A DNA stretch of 64,000 nucleotides. Source: Clostridiales bacterium PH28_bin88. GTDB taxonomy: Bacteria > Bacillota > PH28-bin88. Positions 8,412 through 16,614 of the stretch are shown piece after piece. Where the stretch lies: contig LAKY01000053.1 in NCBI GenBank assembly GCA_000987045.1, positions 38,849-102,848 on the forward strand, given 5' to 3'. Position 1 is the stretch's first letter; each line of letters starts with the position of its first letter. Below the pieces are notes generated by a model. It made no database searches, had not been told where the DNA came from, and was given only the letters and a program-made list of their open reading frames with translations. Both the position numbers and the translations under genes were made by a program.

Positions 8412-9800
8412 CTAAACATGTAACATCCGCCGCACCTGCAGGTAGATGCCACACTCCAGGCGCTTTCGCTGCAGGGCACACCCCAGTTCGTAGGGGCGGA
8501 ACAGGTCGCCGCCATGGGCAAAGTTGTTGGCGTGGCAACCTCCGCTGCAGAAGAACCTGGCCCAGCAGTCGCGGCACATTTCCTTGTTATAAACATGGGC
8601 TTCAAGGAAACGGTTGCTCAGGTCTTTTTCCGTTAACCCCCTGAAGACATCCCCCAACAGGAACTCCCGCCGGCCCACGAACTGGTGGCAGGGGTACAGT
8701 TCCCCTGACGGGGTGACCGCCAGGTACTCGTGCCCCGCCCCGCAGCCCGCCAGCCGCCGTGGCAGGCACGGCCCTTTCTGCAGTTCGAGGTTGAAGTGGA
8801 AATAGTTGATGGGCTGCCCTGCCTCCTCGCTGGCCAGGCAGGCTTCCGCCAGCAACTCATACTCCCGCTCCAGGGCGTCGAGGTTAACGTGGTCCAGGGC
8901 ATACGGTTCCCTGGCCGGCGCCACCACCGGTTCGACCGAGACCTGATCGAACCCCAGGCTCACCACGTGCAGGACGTCCCGGCTGAAATCGGTGTTATAA
9001 GCGGTATAGGTACCCCGGATATAGTAGTCCCGGCCGTGGCGGGAAGCCACGAATCGCTGGAACCGGGGTACAATCTCCCGGTAGCTGGGCTGACCCCCCC
9101 GGAAGGGACGCATGGCGTCGTGGACCTCGGGACGGCCGTCCAGGCTTAAAACCGCCCGCACCCCTTCCCGGTTTAAGAAACGGGTAACTTCATCATCCAG
9201 TAATACCCCGTTGGTGGTAAGGGTAAAGCGGATCTCCTTGCCATGACGGGCGCCCTGGTCCCGGCCGTAAGCCACCAGTTCCTGAACCACCGGGAAGTTC
9301 AACAGGGGCTCTCCTCCGAAAAAATCCACCTCACAGTGGCCGCGTGGCCCTGACTCTTTAATCAAAAGGTCGATGGCCGCCCGGCCCACCTCCACCGGCA
9401 TTAAAGAGCGGTCGCCACCGAACGGGCCGGTCCCCGCGAAGCAGTACCGGCAACGCAGGTTGCAGTCATGGGCCACGTGCAGGCACAAGGACTTGAGGTA
9501 GGACTCCCCGGACCCGCGGTAGCCCACCAGCTCCTGGTCAGAGGTGAACAGGCTGCCTTCCGACTCAAGGCGGGACAACTCCGATAAGACCTCCTCCACC
9601 TCGACCGGGGAGTAATGGGCCAGCCGGTCCATGATTTCATAAACGTTACCACCGGTTGCCTCAAGCGCCTCCAGCACATCCCATGTCAGGTCATCGATGG
9701 TATGGATTGCCCCGCTGTTCACGTCCAGCAGGATATTCAGGCCCCCATGGCGGAACCGGTGTAGGTCCCTGTGCCAGGTAGTTGTATCAAATACTTGCAT
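8412..9800 (-). CDS. scfB: SCIFF peptide maturase (radical SAM/SPASM)
   Basis: Radical SAM enzyme that installs thioether bonds in the SCIFF peptide. Of 462 residues, the N-terminal 90 form a peptide-recognition region (HRFRHGGLNILLDVNSGAIH). The radical SAM motif CNLRCRYC lies near residue 112, then GGEPLLNF. The C-terminal SPASM domain carries auxiliary cluster cysteines in CGAGHEY, LYPCHQF and CRDCWARFFCSGGC. The substrate gene is directly upstream at 9935-10084. The pair is close to universal in Clostridia, but the biological role of the product is unknown. Confidence 0.95.
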   Translation of the reverse strand: MQVFDTTTWHRDLHRFRHGGLNILLDVNSGAIHTIDDLTWDVLEALEATGGNVYEIMDRLAHYSPVEVEEVLSELSRLESEGSLFTSDQELVGYRGSGESYLKSLCLHVAHDCNLRCRYCFAGTGPFGGDRSLMPVEVGRAAIDLLIKESGPRGHCEVDFFGGEPLLNFPVVQELVAYGRDQGARHGKEIRFTLTTNGVLLDDEVTRFLNREGVRAVLSLDGRPEVHDAMRPFRGGQPSYREIVPRFQRFVASRHGRDYYIRGTYTAYNTDFSRDVLHVVSLGFDQVSVEPVVAPAREPYALDHVNLDALEREYELLAEACLASEEAGQPINYFHFNLELQKGPCLPRRLAGCGAGHEYLAVTPSGELYPCHQFVGRREFLLGDVFRGLTEKDLSNRFLEAHVYNKEMCRDCWARFFCSGGCHANNFAHGGDLFRPYELGCALQRKRLECGIYLQVRRMLHV

Positions 9801-9858
9801 CCTTAATTCTTAACCCCCTTCAAAGCGCCGTGGGCAACAAGCCGAAGAAAAGCACTGT

Positions 9859-9924
9859 AATGCCTTTCGGCATTCCTTAACGCCAAACAAAACGACCCGT
9901 CCCCTCGGGAAACAGGCCGTCGTC
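9859..9924 (-). terminator. Hairpins between scfA and scfB, possible attenuator
   Basis: Two hairpins lie in the scfA-scfB gap on the minus strand: ACGAC...GTCGT (9892-9923) followed by TTTTGTTT, and AATGCC-GAAA-GGCATT (9859-9874) with a GNRA-type loop. Partial termination here would give more precursor than enzyme, a common design in RiPP loci. The stems are short, so this is an inference. Confidence 0.45.
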
Positions 9925-9934
9925 ATTCCAGCCG

Positions 9935-10084
9935 TTATTTCTCGCAAGCTTGATTGCCCACCGTGCAGGAGGTCTTGCAAGCCGACTGGCAAGAAACCTG
10001 GCAGGTGCCGCAACCTCCTGTCCTGATGGTTTGCTGGAGTTCGGGCTTAACGATAGTCTTGATATGTATTACCTTGTTGGCCAT
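9935..10084 (-). CDS. scfA: SCIFF ribosomal peptide precursor (six cysteines in forty-five residues)
   Basis: Precursor peptide of 49 residues. The leader MANKVIHIKTIVKPELQQ is followed by a cysteine-rich core with exactly six cysteines (GGCGTCQVSCQSACKTSC, then one near the C-terminus). This matches the SCIFF family, whose Cys residues are cross-linked to Thr by the adjacent maturase. GAGGGGGG precedes an ATG-GAT-ATG; the spacing favours the second ATG (10082-10084), which also gives the family-standard MANK start. Confidence 0.95.
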   Translation of the reverse strand: MANKVIHIKTIVKPELQQTIRTGGCGTCQVSCQSACKTSCTVGNQACEK

Positions 10085-10122
10085 ATCCATCCCCCCTCTA
10101 CACAATATCCTGTTGCTCAAAT

Positions 10123-10152
10123 ATTATATCACAAGAACAAAGAGGCGGTAAA
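10123..10152 (-). promoter_or_regulatory. Possible promoter of scfA
   Basis: Minus strand shows a consensus TATAAT (10123-10128) with a weak TTTACC -35 at 18-base spacing. It lies about 40 bases before the scfA start and directly behind the chemoreceptor stop codon. Confidence 0.45.
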
Positions 10153-10154
10153 GT

Positions 10155-11897
10155 TCATAACTTGAACCTGGCGGAGGTCTTTGCCAATTCTTCCGCCATT
10201 CGAGCCAGGCTGGCTGTCGAAGCGGCGATCTCCTCTATCGACGCCTGCTGCTGCTGCATCGCCGAGGAGACCTCCTCAGCCCCTGCCGTAGCCTCTTCAG
10301 TGATCGCGGCAATGTTCCGCACTTGGCTTCCGGCCTGTTGCCCGGCAACAGCCATCTCCCCGGCCAACGCGGCCAATTGCTGGATATGCGCGGCCAGTTC
10401 CCCGATCCCCCGGTTGATTTCCTCGAAGGTGTCTCCCGTTTGATGGATTACCCGAGTACCGCGCTGCACCTCGCGGTTACCTATTTCCATGGATTGCACC
10501 GCCGCCTGGGTTTCGGCCTGAATCTCCCGGATCATACCGGCGATCCGCCCGGCGGCCTGCCCTGACTGCTCAGCCAGCTTGCGCACTTCTTCAGCCACCA
10601 CCGCAAAGCCGCGCCCCTGCTCGCCGGCCCGCGCCGCTTCGATGGCTGCGTTTAAGGCCAACAGGTTGGTCTGCTCCGCGATACCGGTAATTACTTCAAC
10701 TATTTGCCCCACTTCCTCGGATCGCTTCCCCAGGTTTTCAATAAGAGCGGCGGAAGAATGAACCTGCGATGCGATGGCCTCCATCTGGCGTACCGCATCC
10801 GCCACCGCCCGGTTGCCACCGCCCGCCTTTTCCAACACTTGAGAAGCCGCCTGGTCCATCGCGTGGGTTCTGCCGGTTACCTCCTCCACGCGCTGCAGCA
10901 GGCCTGACACCGCGGTTGCAGCTTCCTGGACGTGAGCAGCCTGCTCCCCGGACCCCCTGGCGATCTCCTGGACTGCCTGGGCTACCTGGCTGCTGGCATC
11001 GCCGACTTCCCCGGCGGATGCGGCCAACTGTTCACTGGCAGCCGCCACTTGGCTGGCGTGATCGGCTCCGGCCTGGATCAGGCCGCGGAGGGCATCCCGC
11101 ATTTCGTTGAATGCGGATACAAGCAGACCCGTTTCATCGTGCCGCCGGCTTACCATACCCTCGCCCGCGAGGTCGCCTTCCGCCATCCGGCGGCTGTAGC
11201 TAACCAGTTGGACCAGGGGCGACCTGATCATGCTGCTGGCTGCCAGAGCCACCAGCAAACCTATGACCAGGGCGACGATAATGCCCAGCAAGGTATTCTG
11301 GGCGACCTGCCTCAGGTGAGCCTGAATCCTTTCCATTGCCTGCGACTGTTCGATCTCCAGGGACTCATTGAGTCTTTCCGTGAGGTCGACAATGTTGCCC
11401 CGGATAGTGGCAAGTTCGATGTCCCAGGTGCGGACGGTGCTGGTGTCCCCTTCCCGCCAGGCACGCAACAAGTCCTCCGTCAGGATGCGCTCGTAACGAG
11501 TCTCGTGGGTCCTGGCGGCATTCAGCAACTGGAGAAGGCCCAGTTCAGTGAATTCCTTTTCCAGTTGACTCACCGTCGCCCGGAATTGCTTGCTCGCTTC
11601 CCGGTATTTTTCCAATGCCTTTTCATCGCCAACAATAATCAAGTCCGCGGTGTAAATATATTCGTCACGGCTCAAAGCGGCCAACTCCGCTACCATATTC
11701 TGCAGGTCCGCCGAGTGCCCTAACAGGTCCGCGTCTCTGGCGACACCTAGAAGTTGATTATACGAAGCCCCCGACGATCCCATAAAGATCACGATGACCA
11801 ACAGGAAACTGAAGATCAGCTTAGTCCTGACACCCCAGTTTGACGGCAGCAAACGCACCATCAGCCCTTTCCCCGGTTTTGTTTTCGGTTGTTTCAC
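10155..11897 (-). CDS. Methyl-accepting chemotaxis protein
   Basis: Transmembrane chemoreceptor of about 580 residues. Order: TM1 ([20 protein letters not shown]), an extracytoplasmic four-helix-type sensor region, TM2 ([20 protein letters not shown]), HAMP domain, then a long coiled-coil signalling domain with the conserved hairpin tip [20 protein letters not shown] chose GTG 11895-11897 because GGAGGAGG stands seven bases upstream; longer in-frame starts upstream have no comparable site. No che or flagellar gene lies nearby, so it is an orphan receptor. The ligand cannot be predicted. Confidence 0.93.
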   Translation of the reverse strand: MKQPKTKPGKGLMVRLLPSNWGVRTKLIFSFLLVIVIFMGSSGASYNQLLGVARDADLLGHSADLQNMVAELAALSRDEYIYTADLIIVGDEKALEKYREASKQFRATVSQLEKEFTELGLLQLLNAARTHETRYERILTEDLLRAWREGDTSTVRTWDIELATIRGNIVDLTERLNESLEIEQSQAMERIQAHLRQVAQNTLLGIIVALVIGLLVALAASSMIRSPLVQLVSYSRRMAEGDLAGEGMVSRRHDETGLLVSAFNEMRDALRGLIQAGADHASQVAAASEQLAASAGEVGDASSQVAQAVQEIARGSGEQAAHVQEAATAVSGLLQRVEEVTGRTHAMDQAASQVLEKAGGGNRAVADAVRQMEAIASQVHSSAALIENLGKRSEEVGQIVEVITGIAEQTNLLALNAAIEAARAGEQGRGFAVVAEEVRKLAEQSGQAAGRIAGMIREIQAETQAAVQSMEIGNREVQRGTRVIHQTGDTFEEINRGIGELAAHIQQLAALAGEMAVAGQQAGSQVRNIAAITEEATAGAEEVSSAMQQQQASIEEIAASTASLARMAEELAKTSARFKL

Positions 11898-12203
11898 CCG
11901 TTTACCTCCTCCGTTAATAGCTAACAGCATGCTAACGATTTCGGTCATTAAAATTCCTTTTTTCTCAACCATTGGTGGTTATTCGACAGAACCGGGTAGA
12001 TTCCTCCCACGAATTGGCAATCCCCATGATATTATTAACAGTCACCATTTTCGCCCTCAGGCTGTATCATATCTTAGATCAACTGCGATGAAGACATCAT
12101 TTTCCTGAGGATTTTTTTCATTTTCTTAAAAAAGTATGTTTTAAGACGACGATTTTTGGATATTTAATTATATAGGGTTCAATAGCAAAGAGAGGGGTTA
12201 AAT
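11898..12203. other. AT-rich intergenic region, no gene seen
   Basis: Divergent gap between the chemoreceptor and the coiled-coil gene. It is clearly more AT-rich than its surroundings and presumably holds both promoters. I could not find a convincing sigma-A or sigma-28 promoter, repeat or RNA in it. Confidence 0.5.
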
Positions 12204-12905
12204 GTGGACGAAATCGCTACTCTATTGGAACAGGATACAAAGGAGAAAAGCCGCACAGCGCAAGGAGCCAAGCACCGGGCCACCCGTACCGGGAAGGTTG
12301 GTAAAATGCGCATGCCCGCAGATTTTTTAGGGAAAGAGTACTCGCGCAGTTCCAAGCCGGTCTCGTTTTCTGTCGAAGACATGTTATACACCCTGCAGGA
12401 GACCCCGACTATAAAGCAACTCTTATTAGAAAGACTGGAAACTGAATATCAAAACTATAAACTGGCCATTGAGCGGACGATGGATGCGGTTTTTAAAGTT
12501 ACCGAACAGGCACTACTGGCCGTTGAGGAACAGATTAATTCCCTCCAACGGGAGTTATTACAACAAAAAAACCTGATCCAGGACTTGGAGTACAGGCAGC
12601 GCACCGCACCAGGCGGTTCTCCGGCGTCCGGCTCCGGCAAGCTCAAGCGGCAGGGCCGCAAAAGGTCGCCCCTGGAAATGAAAGAGCACGTTTTCGGCAA
12701 GATGGCCCAAATGGAAGCGGGAGAACAGGAACTCACCCTGGAGAATATCCTTCATTTTTTCCCGGGGGTAACGTATTATCTGTATACCCTCAAACTCTGG
12801 AGCGGCATCCAGGAGATGCTGGCGGAGTATCATCTGTGCAAATCGCAGCAGCCCAACCCCGGGGAAATAACGGAAACTGCAGGTGTCAATAACAATGCCG
12901 GCTAG
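12204..12905 (+). CDS. Hypothetical coiled-coil protein
   Basis: Protein of 233 residues that I do not recognise. Starts at GTG 12204 behind AGAGGGG. Residues about 60-135 are strongly helical and likely coiled-coil (KQLLLERLETEYQNYKLAIE, then LAVEEQINSLQRELLQQK). A Gly/Ser/basic linker (about 135-155) leads to a compact conserved-looking C-terminal part (MKEHVFGKMAQMEAGEQELT, then FFPGVTYYLYTLKLW). There is no signal peptide or membrane segment. It stands alone between the chemoreceptor and a terminator. The basic linker might bind nucleic acid, but this is only a guess. Confidence 0.75.
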   Translation: MDEIATLLEQDTKEKSRTAQGAKHRATRTGKVGKMRMPADFLGKEYSRSSKPVSFSVEDMLYTLQETPTIKQLLLERLETEYQNYKLAIERTMDAVFKVTEQALLAVEEQINSLQRELLQQKNLIQDLEYRQRTAPGGSPASGSGKLKRQGRKRSPLEMKEHVFGKMAQMEAGEQELTLENILHFFPGVTYYLYTLKLWSGIQEMLAEYHLCKSQQPNPGEITETAGVNNNAG

Positions 12906-12921
12906 GTTTAGCCGGCTTTTT
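12897..12921 (+). terminator. Intrinsic terminator of the coiled-coil gene
   Basis: GCCGGCT and AGCCGGC form a seven-base GC-rich stem followed by TTTTT. It begins inside the last codons of the gene. Confidence 0.85.
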
Positions 12922-12928
12922 CACACCA

Positions 12929-13016
12929 TCAGAAAGTATTACTTTCTGTGGCATAAGTGCAACTAAGGCTTCCGCCTGCGCCGGAAGGCTTGGCGCAAGC
13001 CAAGTTTTCTTTATTA
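12929..13016 (+). repeat. Dispersed palindrome-headed repeat (family R1), copy 2
   Basis: Opens with CAGAAAGTATTACTTTCTG, continues GGCATAAGTGCAACTAAGGC and ends GCGCAAGCCAAGTTTTCTTT. The middle block is identical to copy 3 (25114-25277) over about 32 bases. It lies just upstream of the SHOCT gene at 13104 and is the shortest of the three copies. Confidence 0.85.
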
Positions 13017-13103
13017 ATGTGATAAAATCTTGGCAGTTTCTTACCCAGAAAAGGAGATCAGTCACCTGGCACCGAATTATTCAAAATAAAAGGGGGTAGC
13101 GCC

Positions 13104-13274
13104 ATGTTTTCTTTACTGCTGATTGCTTTGTTAGTCTATCTCTTTATTAAGTATAAAGGCTTTGAAAACCGGCGGGGTTCGTCGGACCCTGTTAACGTCA
13201 TCAAGGAACGCTATGCCCGGGGCGAAGTGTCCCGGGAAGAGTACCTGCGCATAGTGGGGGACCTGGAGAAATAA
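13104..13274 (+). CDS. Small SHOCT-domain membrane protein
   Basis: Protein of 56 residues. A single hydrophobic helix (FSLLLIALLVYLFIKY) is followed by a SHOCT module (DPVNVIKERYARGEVSREEY). SHOCT modules are short C-terminal domains of unknown function, often on membrane proteins. AGGGGG lies nine bases before the ATG. A related SHOCT protein is encoded at 14204-14449. Confidence 0.8.
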   Translation: MFSLLLIALLVYLFIKYKGFENRRGSSDPVNVIKERYARGEVSREEYLRIVGDLEK

Positions 13275-13287
13275 TACAATAAAGTAA

Positions 13288-13890
13288 TTAAGAAACGGTT
13301 ACCACCTTCCCGGTACCGGCCAGTTGTTCAGTGATCTCGTACATGTTGCTTACCCGCCCCACCGCCAGCTTTTCTTTGAGATTGTAGTAATCCAGGCAGG
13401 TTCCGCAGGATAGGATGCCGGTGCCCGCCTGGGCCAGAATCTCCAAGTGCTCCAAAACCGGCGAACCCTCGGTGGTAAGCCAAACCCCGGAGTTAACAAA
13501 GATCATCGCCCTGGGGGCGGGTTTGCGCTCCCGCAAGGTATAAAGAAAACTCTTCATCAAAACCTTACCCAGTTCCTCCGCACCCTGTCCGAGGCTACTG
13601 GTACTGACAAAGTACACGATATCCTCGAGAGCACCCTGGAGGCTTTCCTCAACAACCGGTTCCGTTACATCGCCCTTGGTGATGGCAATATGATAGTCCC
13701 CGCTTGTTTCCGTGACTTCTACCTGATAACCGGCGTTTCTGGCAAACCTGGTCACATTCTCCAGGGCCGACCGGTTGTCCACGATGGAAATAACCCGCCC
13801 ATTTTCTATCCCGTCCAGCACCTTCTTGGTGTTGACCACAGGCATCGGGCAAGCCAACCCCCGGTTATCAACCTCCGTAATCTTCATCAT
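13288..13890 (-). CDS. yedF: YedF-type sulfurtransferase-like selenium metabolism protein
   Basis: Protein of 200 residues with an N-terminal TusA-like domain (DNRGLACPMPVVNTKKVL, conserved CPxP cysteine near residue 14) and a C-terminal DsrE-like domain with GTCLDYYNLKEKLAVG. This architecture defines the YedF family, which tracks with selenium utilisation in anaerobes. No selD, selA or yedE is adjacent, so here it is an orphan. AAGGAAGTGA precedes the ATG-ATG start; either Met could be used. Confidence 0.9.
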   Translation of the reverse strand: MMKITEVDNRGLACPMPVVNTKKVLDGIENGRVISIVDNRSALENVTRFARNAGYQVEVTETSGDYHIAITKGDVTEPVVEESLQGALEDIVYFVSTSSLGQGAEELGKVLMKSFLYTLRERKPAPRAMIFVNSGVWLTTEGSPVLEHLEILAQAGTGILSCGTCLDYYNLKEKLAVGRVSNMYEITEQLAGTGKVVTVS

Positions 13891-14161
13891 TAGGTCACTT
13901 CCTTTTTTTATTATAAGGTTGCCGGCTGTCTTTTCGCCGCCGCGGTCAGGTTTTCTCCGCCCAGTATTTATTCTTGCCTGGTTAACCCTATTCCTTTTAT
14001 TCTGTTTATAAAAGTATTTTATGTTTCTGGGGATGTCCTAAGCGTAAACCTTATGGATCAGGCCCGGTTACCTTGACCCTGGGGCTGAACGACTGCGCAA
14101 TGGCGCCGGCAAGGCCTTGCTGTCCAGGAAATTACCGGCAGGCATCATTTCCTGGCGTCAA
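13891..14161. other. Intergenic region, no gene seen
   Basis: Gap between yedF and the terminator of the SHOCT gene. I see AT-rich sequence around 13960-14020, probably the yedF promoter region, and nothing else recognisable. Confidence 0.4.
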
Positions 14162-14198
14162 AGAATCAGGCAGGCGCCTCACTCCTGGGCACCTGCCA
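14162..14198 (-). terminator. Terminator-like hairpin after the SHOCT gene
   Basis: On the minus strand GGCAGGTGCC pairs with GGCGCCTGCC (one mismatch), followed by TGATTCTTT, six bases after the stop of the gene at 14204-14449. Confidence 0.7.
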
Positions 14199-14203
14199 GC
14201 CAA

Positions 14204-14449
14204 CTATTCCCCAAGCTCATCTTTCATTCTGGCAAATTCTTCCCTGGTGATTTCGCCTGCCGCGTACCTGCGTTTCAGGATGTCCAACGGACTGTCCGGC
14301 CGGCGACCACCGCCCGGCTGCTGCACCAGCCTCGCTATCAGCACCACAATACCTACCACAATTCCAATCCAGATCAGGCCATTGATCAACATCCAAACCC
14401 ATCCCCAAAGGCCCGTCCCACCCCACCCGTAGGGTCCCCACATCATCAT
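14204..14449 (-). CDS. SHOCT-domain membrane protein
   Basis: Protein of 81 residues: a Trp/Gly-rich N-terminus (MWGPYGWGGTGLWGW), one long membrane helix (LINGLIWIGIVVGIVVLIAR), a short GGGRR linker and a C-terminal SHOCT module (SPLDILKRRYAAGEITREEF). GAGGAGG precedes the ATG-ATG-ATG start. The divergent partner is the 13-residue-repeat protein at 14699; the shared gap holds four 11-bp-phased GTGAAG boxes. Confidence 0.85.
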   Translation of the reverse strand: MMMWGPYGWGGTGLWGWVWMLINGLIWIGIVVGIVVLIARLVQQPGGGRRPDSPLDILKRRYAAGEITREEFARMKDELGE

Positions 14450-14541
14450 GGCTTACATTCCTCCTCAAGTTGCGATATCACTATTATCTTCCGGTTTCGC
14501 CGGGGCATTCGGTTGCCCTGAAATCATTGTACATTACAGTC

Positions 14542-14580
14542 GTGAAGAACGGGTTAAGAGCGCGTGAAGATCCTGTGAAG
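14542..14580 (+). promoter_or_regulatory. Four 11-bp-phased GTGAAG direct repeats
   Basis: GTGAAG (14542), GTTAAG (14553), GTGAAG (14564) and GTGAAG (14575) are spaced exactly 11 bases apart, the arrangement used by OmpR/PhoB-family response regulators. They lie in the divergent gap between the SHOCT protein and the 13-residue-repeat protein. Similar arrays occur at 59115, 59949 and 61339. Confidence 0.65.
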
Positions 14581-14698
14581 TCAGCAGCAAGAGACATGAA
14601 GCAAGCATAATTTACGGAACAAAGGGTAAATCTGATCCGGAACCCCGAGCATCCACGCGGTTGCGGGTTAATCACAAAAAAGTTAGGAGGGTTATATC

Positions 14699-15205
14699 AT
14701 GCGTCGTAACTGGTACATTGCCATCGCCCTGAGCGTGGCAGCCGGGCTTTTCCTCGGGCTGTGGCTGGCCCCCATCGGCAGGCCGGGAGCCTTAAAGCCC
14801 CTCCCCCCTGACCAGGGCAGGTGGGATCAGTGGGGCATGATGGGTATGATGGGAGATCCCACCTGGATGGCTGATTACATGCGATCCCGAGCGGGCCGTG
14901 ATTTTATGGCGGACCTGATGAGTTCTCCTCAAATGCGCGGGGCGATGATTGAAATCATGGCCTCCCGGGAAATGCGGGAGGCCATGATCGACATGATGGG
15001 AGACACCAGGATGCGGGAGTCAATGGTTGAGGTGATGCAGGACCCGGAAACCCGGGAGGCCATGGTGGAGATAATGAGCGACCCGGAAATGCGCCAGGCC
15101 ATGGTAGAAATCCTTGCATCGCCCCGGATGCGGGTGGTAGTGACCGACCTGCTGGAGCGGCCCGAAATCAAGGACCTGAGGAGCCAGACCGGCAGCGGCC
15201 AATAA
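14699..15205 (+). CDS. Membrane-anchored protein with 13-residue tandem repeats
   Basis: Protein of 168 residues: an N-terminal signal/anchor helix (WYIAIALSVAAGLFLGLWLA), a Met/Trp/Gly-rich spacer, then six in-phase 13-residue repeats (residues about 77-154) of the type P-E-M-R-x-A-M-V-E-I-M-S-D, with a degenerate seventh before them. Conserved positions are Arg 4, Met 7, acidic 9 and Leu/Met 11. Examples are PETREAMVEIMSD and PEMRQAMVEILAS. The pattern recalls the short repeats of GerD-like spore proteins, but I cannot assign a function. AGGAGG stands about eight bases upstream. Methionine content is very high, so metal binding or surface adhesion is possible. Confidence 0.8.
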   Translation: MRRNWYIAIALSVAAGLFLGLWLAPIGRPGALKPLPPDQGRWDQWGMMGMMGDPTWMADYMRSRAGRDFMADLMSSPQMRGAMIEIMASREMREAMIDMMGDTRMRESMVEVMQDPETREAMVEIMSDPEMRQAMVEILASPRMRVVVTDLLERPEIKDLRSQTGSGQ

Positions 15206-15275
15206 TATCAATGTCCAGTGGCCAGGCGATCAGTGGCCGGTTCCTGGTATTTCTCTTGGAGTCATTTTCAGACCG

Positions 15276-16331
15276 CTAAATCAGCAGGCCGCCAAAAATC
15301 ACCCAACCGATACCAAGGGCCAAAACCGTATTGAATACAGTAGCTATCAGGTACACGTAGGTCGGCCTGGCGCCCAGGTGCCTGAACTGCTTGAAGGACA
15401 GTTCCAGGCCGATGCAGATAAAGGCCAGGGCGAAGGCCCAGCTTTGCAAGTTTTTAATGGCGGCAAGCTCGGGTTTGGCGAAAAAGCCCACACTGGCCAA
15501 AAAGGAGGTCAGGATAAACCCGAGGACGAACTTGGGAAAACGCTCCCAGAGGATTCGGGTGCTCGGGCGGCCGGCACTCTTTTCCACTTTGGTGGCAAAA
15601 TACACGGCCAGGGCAAAAGCCACCAGCCCGATCAAGGCGTTCTGGGACATCTTGACTATCGACGCCACCTTCATGGCCTCTTCACCGTAAATAGCCCCCG
15701 CCCCCACCACTGCTGCAGTGGTGTCAATATTACCGCCAAACCAGGCCCCTGCCACCTGTACCGGCAGGTTCATTTGCACCGCCAGCCAGGGCATCAGCAC
15801 CATCAGGGGCAGGGCGGTAAAAATCACCAGGGCGGTAACATAGGCCAGTTCTTCCTTTTTGGCCAGCACCGCGCCGGCTGCCGCAATGGCGGCGGACACG
15901 CCGCAGACAGAAATGGCTGTGGCCATGGTAGCTCTCAAGGTGTCATTGAGCTTGAATTTACCCCCTAACCACCAGGTAAAGAAAAACACGCTGGTGATCA
16001 TGACGACACCCTGGACAAGGCCCTTGGCCCCAATGGAGAGAATCTGGGTAATGTTCACACTCGCCCCTAGAAGCACCAGGCCTGTTTTAAGGAAAAGCTC
16101 CGTCCGGATAGCGGGCTGGATAAACTCCTTGGCCCTGGTGGCTGTAAGGACTACATTCGCTACGAGGCCCAAGGCCGCCGCCCACAGGGGGTACTCCAGG
16201 GCCTTATTTACGTTGTGGCTCAACTGGTTGACTATGTAAGCCAGAGCAGCTATGATAATAAGTCCTGCTATCAAACCCGCGGTCTTGGAACCGGCCCGGG
16301 GTTGCTCAACCTGCGCATTTTTGGCTTCCAT
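15276..16331 (-). CDS. YeiH/UPF0324 family putative sulfate exporter
   Basis: Polytopic membrane protein of 351 residues with about ten predicted helices. Segments GLVANVVLTATRAKEF, FLKTGLVLLGASVNI, VCGVSAAIAAAGAV and GNIDTTAAVVGAGAIYG are typical of the YeiH family annotated as putative sulfate exporters; the substrate is not firmly proven. I chose ATG 16329-16331, preceded by AAAGGAGTGG. The upstream in-frame extension has no ribosome site. A 30-residue membrane peptide is encoded just before it in the same transcript. Confidence 0.9.
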   Translation of the reverse strand: MEAKNAQVEQPRAGSKTAGLIAGLIIIAALAYIVNQLSHNVNKALEYPLWAAALGLVANVVLTATRAKEFIQPAIRTELFLKTGLVLLGASVNITQILSIGAKGLVQGVVMITSVFFFTWWLGGKFKLNDTLRATMATAISVCGVSAAIAAAGAVLAKKEELAYVTALVIFTALPLMVLMPWLAVQMNLPVQVAGAWFGGNIDTTAAVVGAGAIYGEEAMKVASIVKMSQNALIGLVAFALAVYFATKVEKSAGRPSTRILWERFPKFVLGFILTSFLASVGFFAKPELAAIKNLQSWAFALAFICIGLELSFKQFRHLGARPTYVYLIATVFNTVLALGIGWVIFGGLLI

Positions 16332-16358
16332 TATTTTAAACCACTCCTTTACTGTCGA

Positions 16359-16377
16359 AGCACTGTGATAAACTTCC
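16359..16377. repeat. 19-bp element shared with 1745-1763
   Basis: Second copy of AGCACTGTGATAAACTTCC, 28 bases upstream of the transporter start. See the entry at 1745. Confidence 0.6.
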
Positions 16378-16433
16378 TTACAAGAAGCAGGATGCACAAG
16401 GACAAAACCGCTTCATTCTTTCTTGCCTCCTGA

Positions 16434-16526
16434 TTACCAGGGGACTTTATTGATCACGCCGGCAGCTACCAACATACAAAGCCCCACGCCTATGATCACC
16501 GCCCACCAGTCTTCGTGCAGTTTCAC
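16434..16526 (-). CDS. 30-residue membrane peptide upstream of the YeiH-type transporter
   Basis: GTG-started ORF with a good ribosome site (GGGAGGGG, seven bases upstream) and a strong promoter at 16585-16614. The product is KLHEDWWAVIIGVGLCMLVA plus AGVINKVPW: one membrane helix preceded by an EDWWA segment. In some YeiH-family proteins a similar EDWWAV stretch forms the fused N-terminus, so this looks like a separately encoded first helix of the transporter. That comparison is from memory and needs an alignment. Confidence 0.7.
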   Translation of the reverse strand: MKLHEDWWAVIIGVGLCMLVAAGVINKVPW

Positions 16527-16584
16527 GTTTTATCCCCTCCCATATTATAGTTTTCCTATCGGATTTATTATATATTATAGCTAC

Positions 16585-16614
16585 ATAATAGCACCCGGGG
16601 AAGATACTGTCAAT
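16585..16614 (-). promoter_or_regulatory. Sigma-A promoter for the membrane peptide/transporter operon
   Basis: Minus strand TTGACA (16609-16614), 17-base spacer, TATTAT (16585-16590). It is a near-consensus sigma-A promoter about 60 bases before the GTG of the peptide gene. Confidence 0.8.

Noticed and set aside
9810..10013. 67-codon frame overlapping scfA on the same strand
   Set aside because: Out-of-frame shadow of the SCIFF precursor and of the intergenic hairpins.
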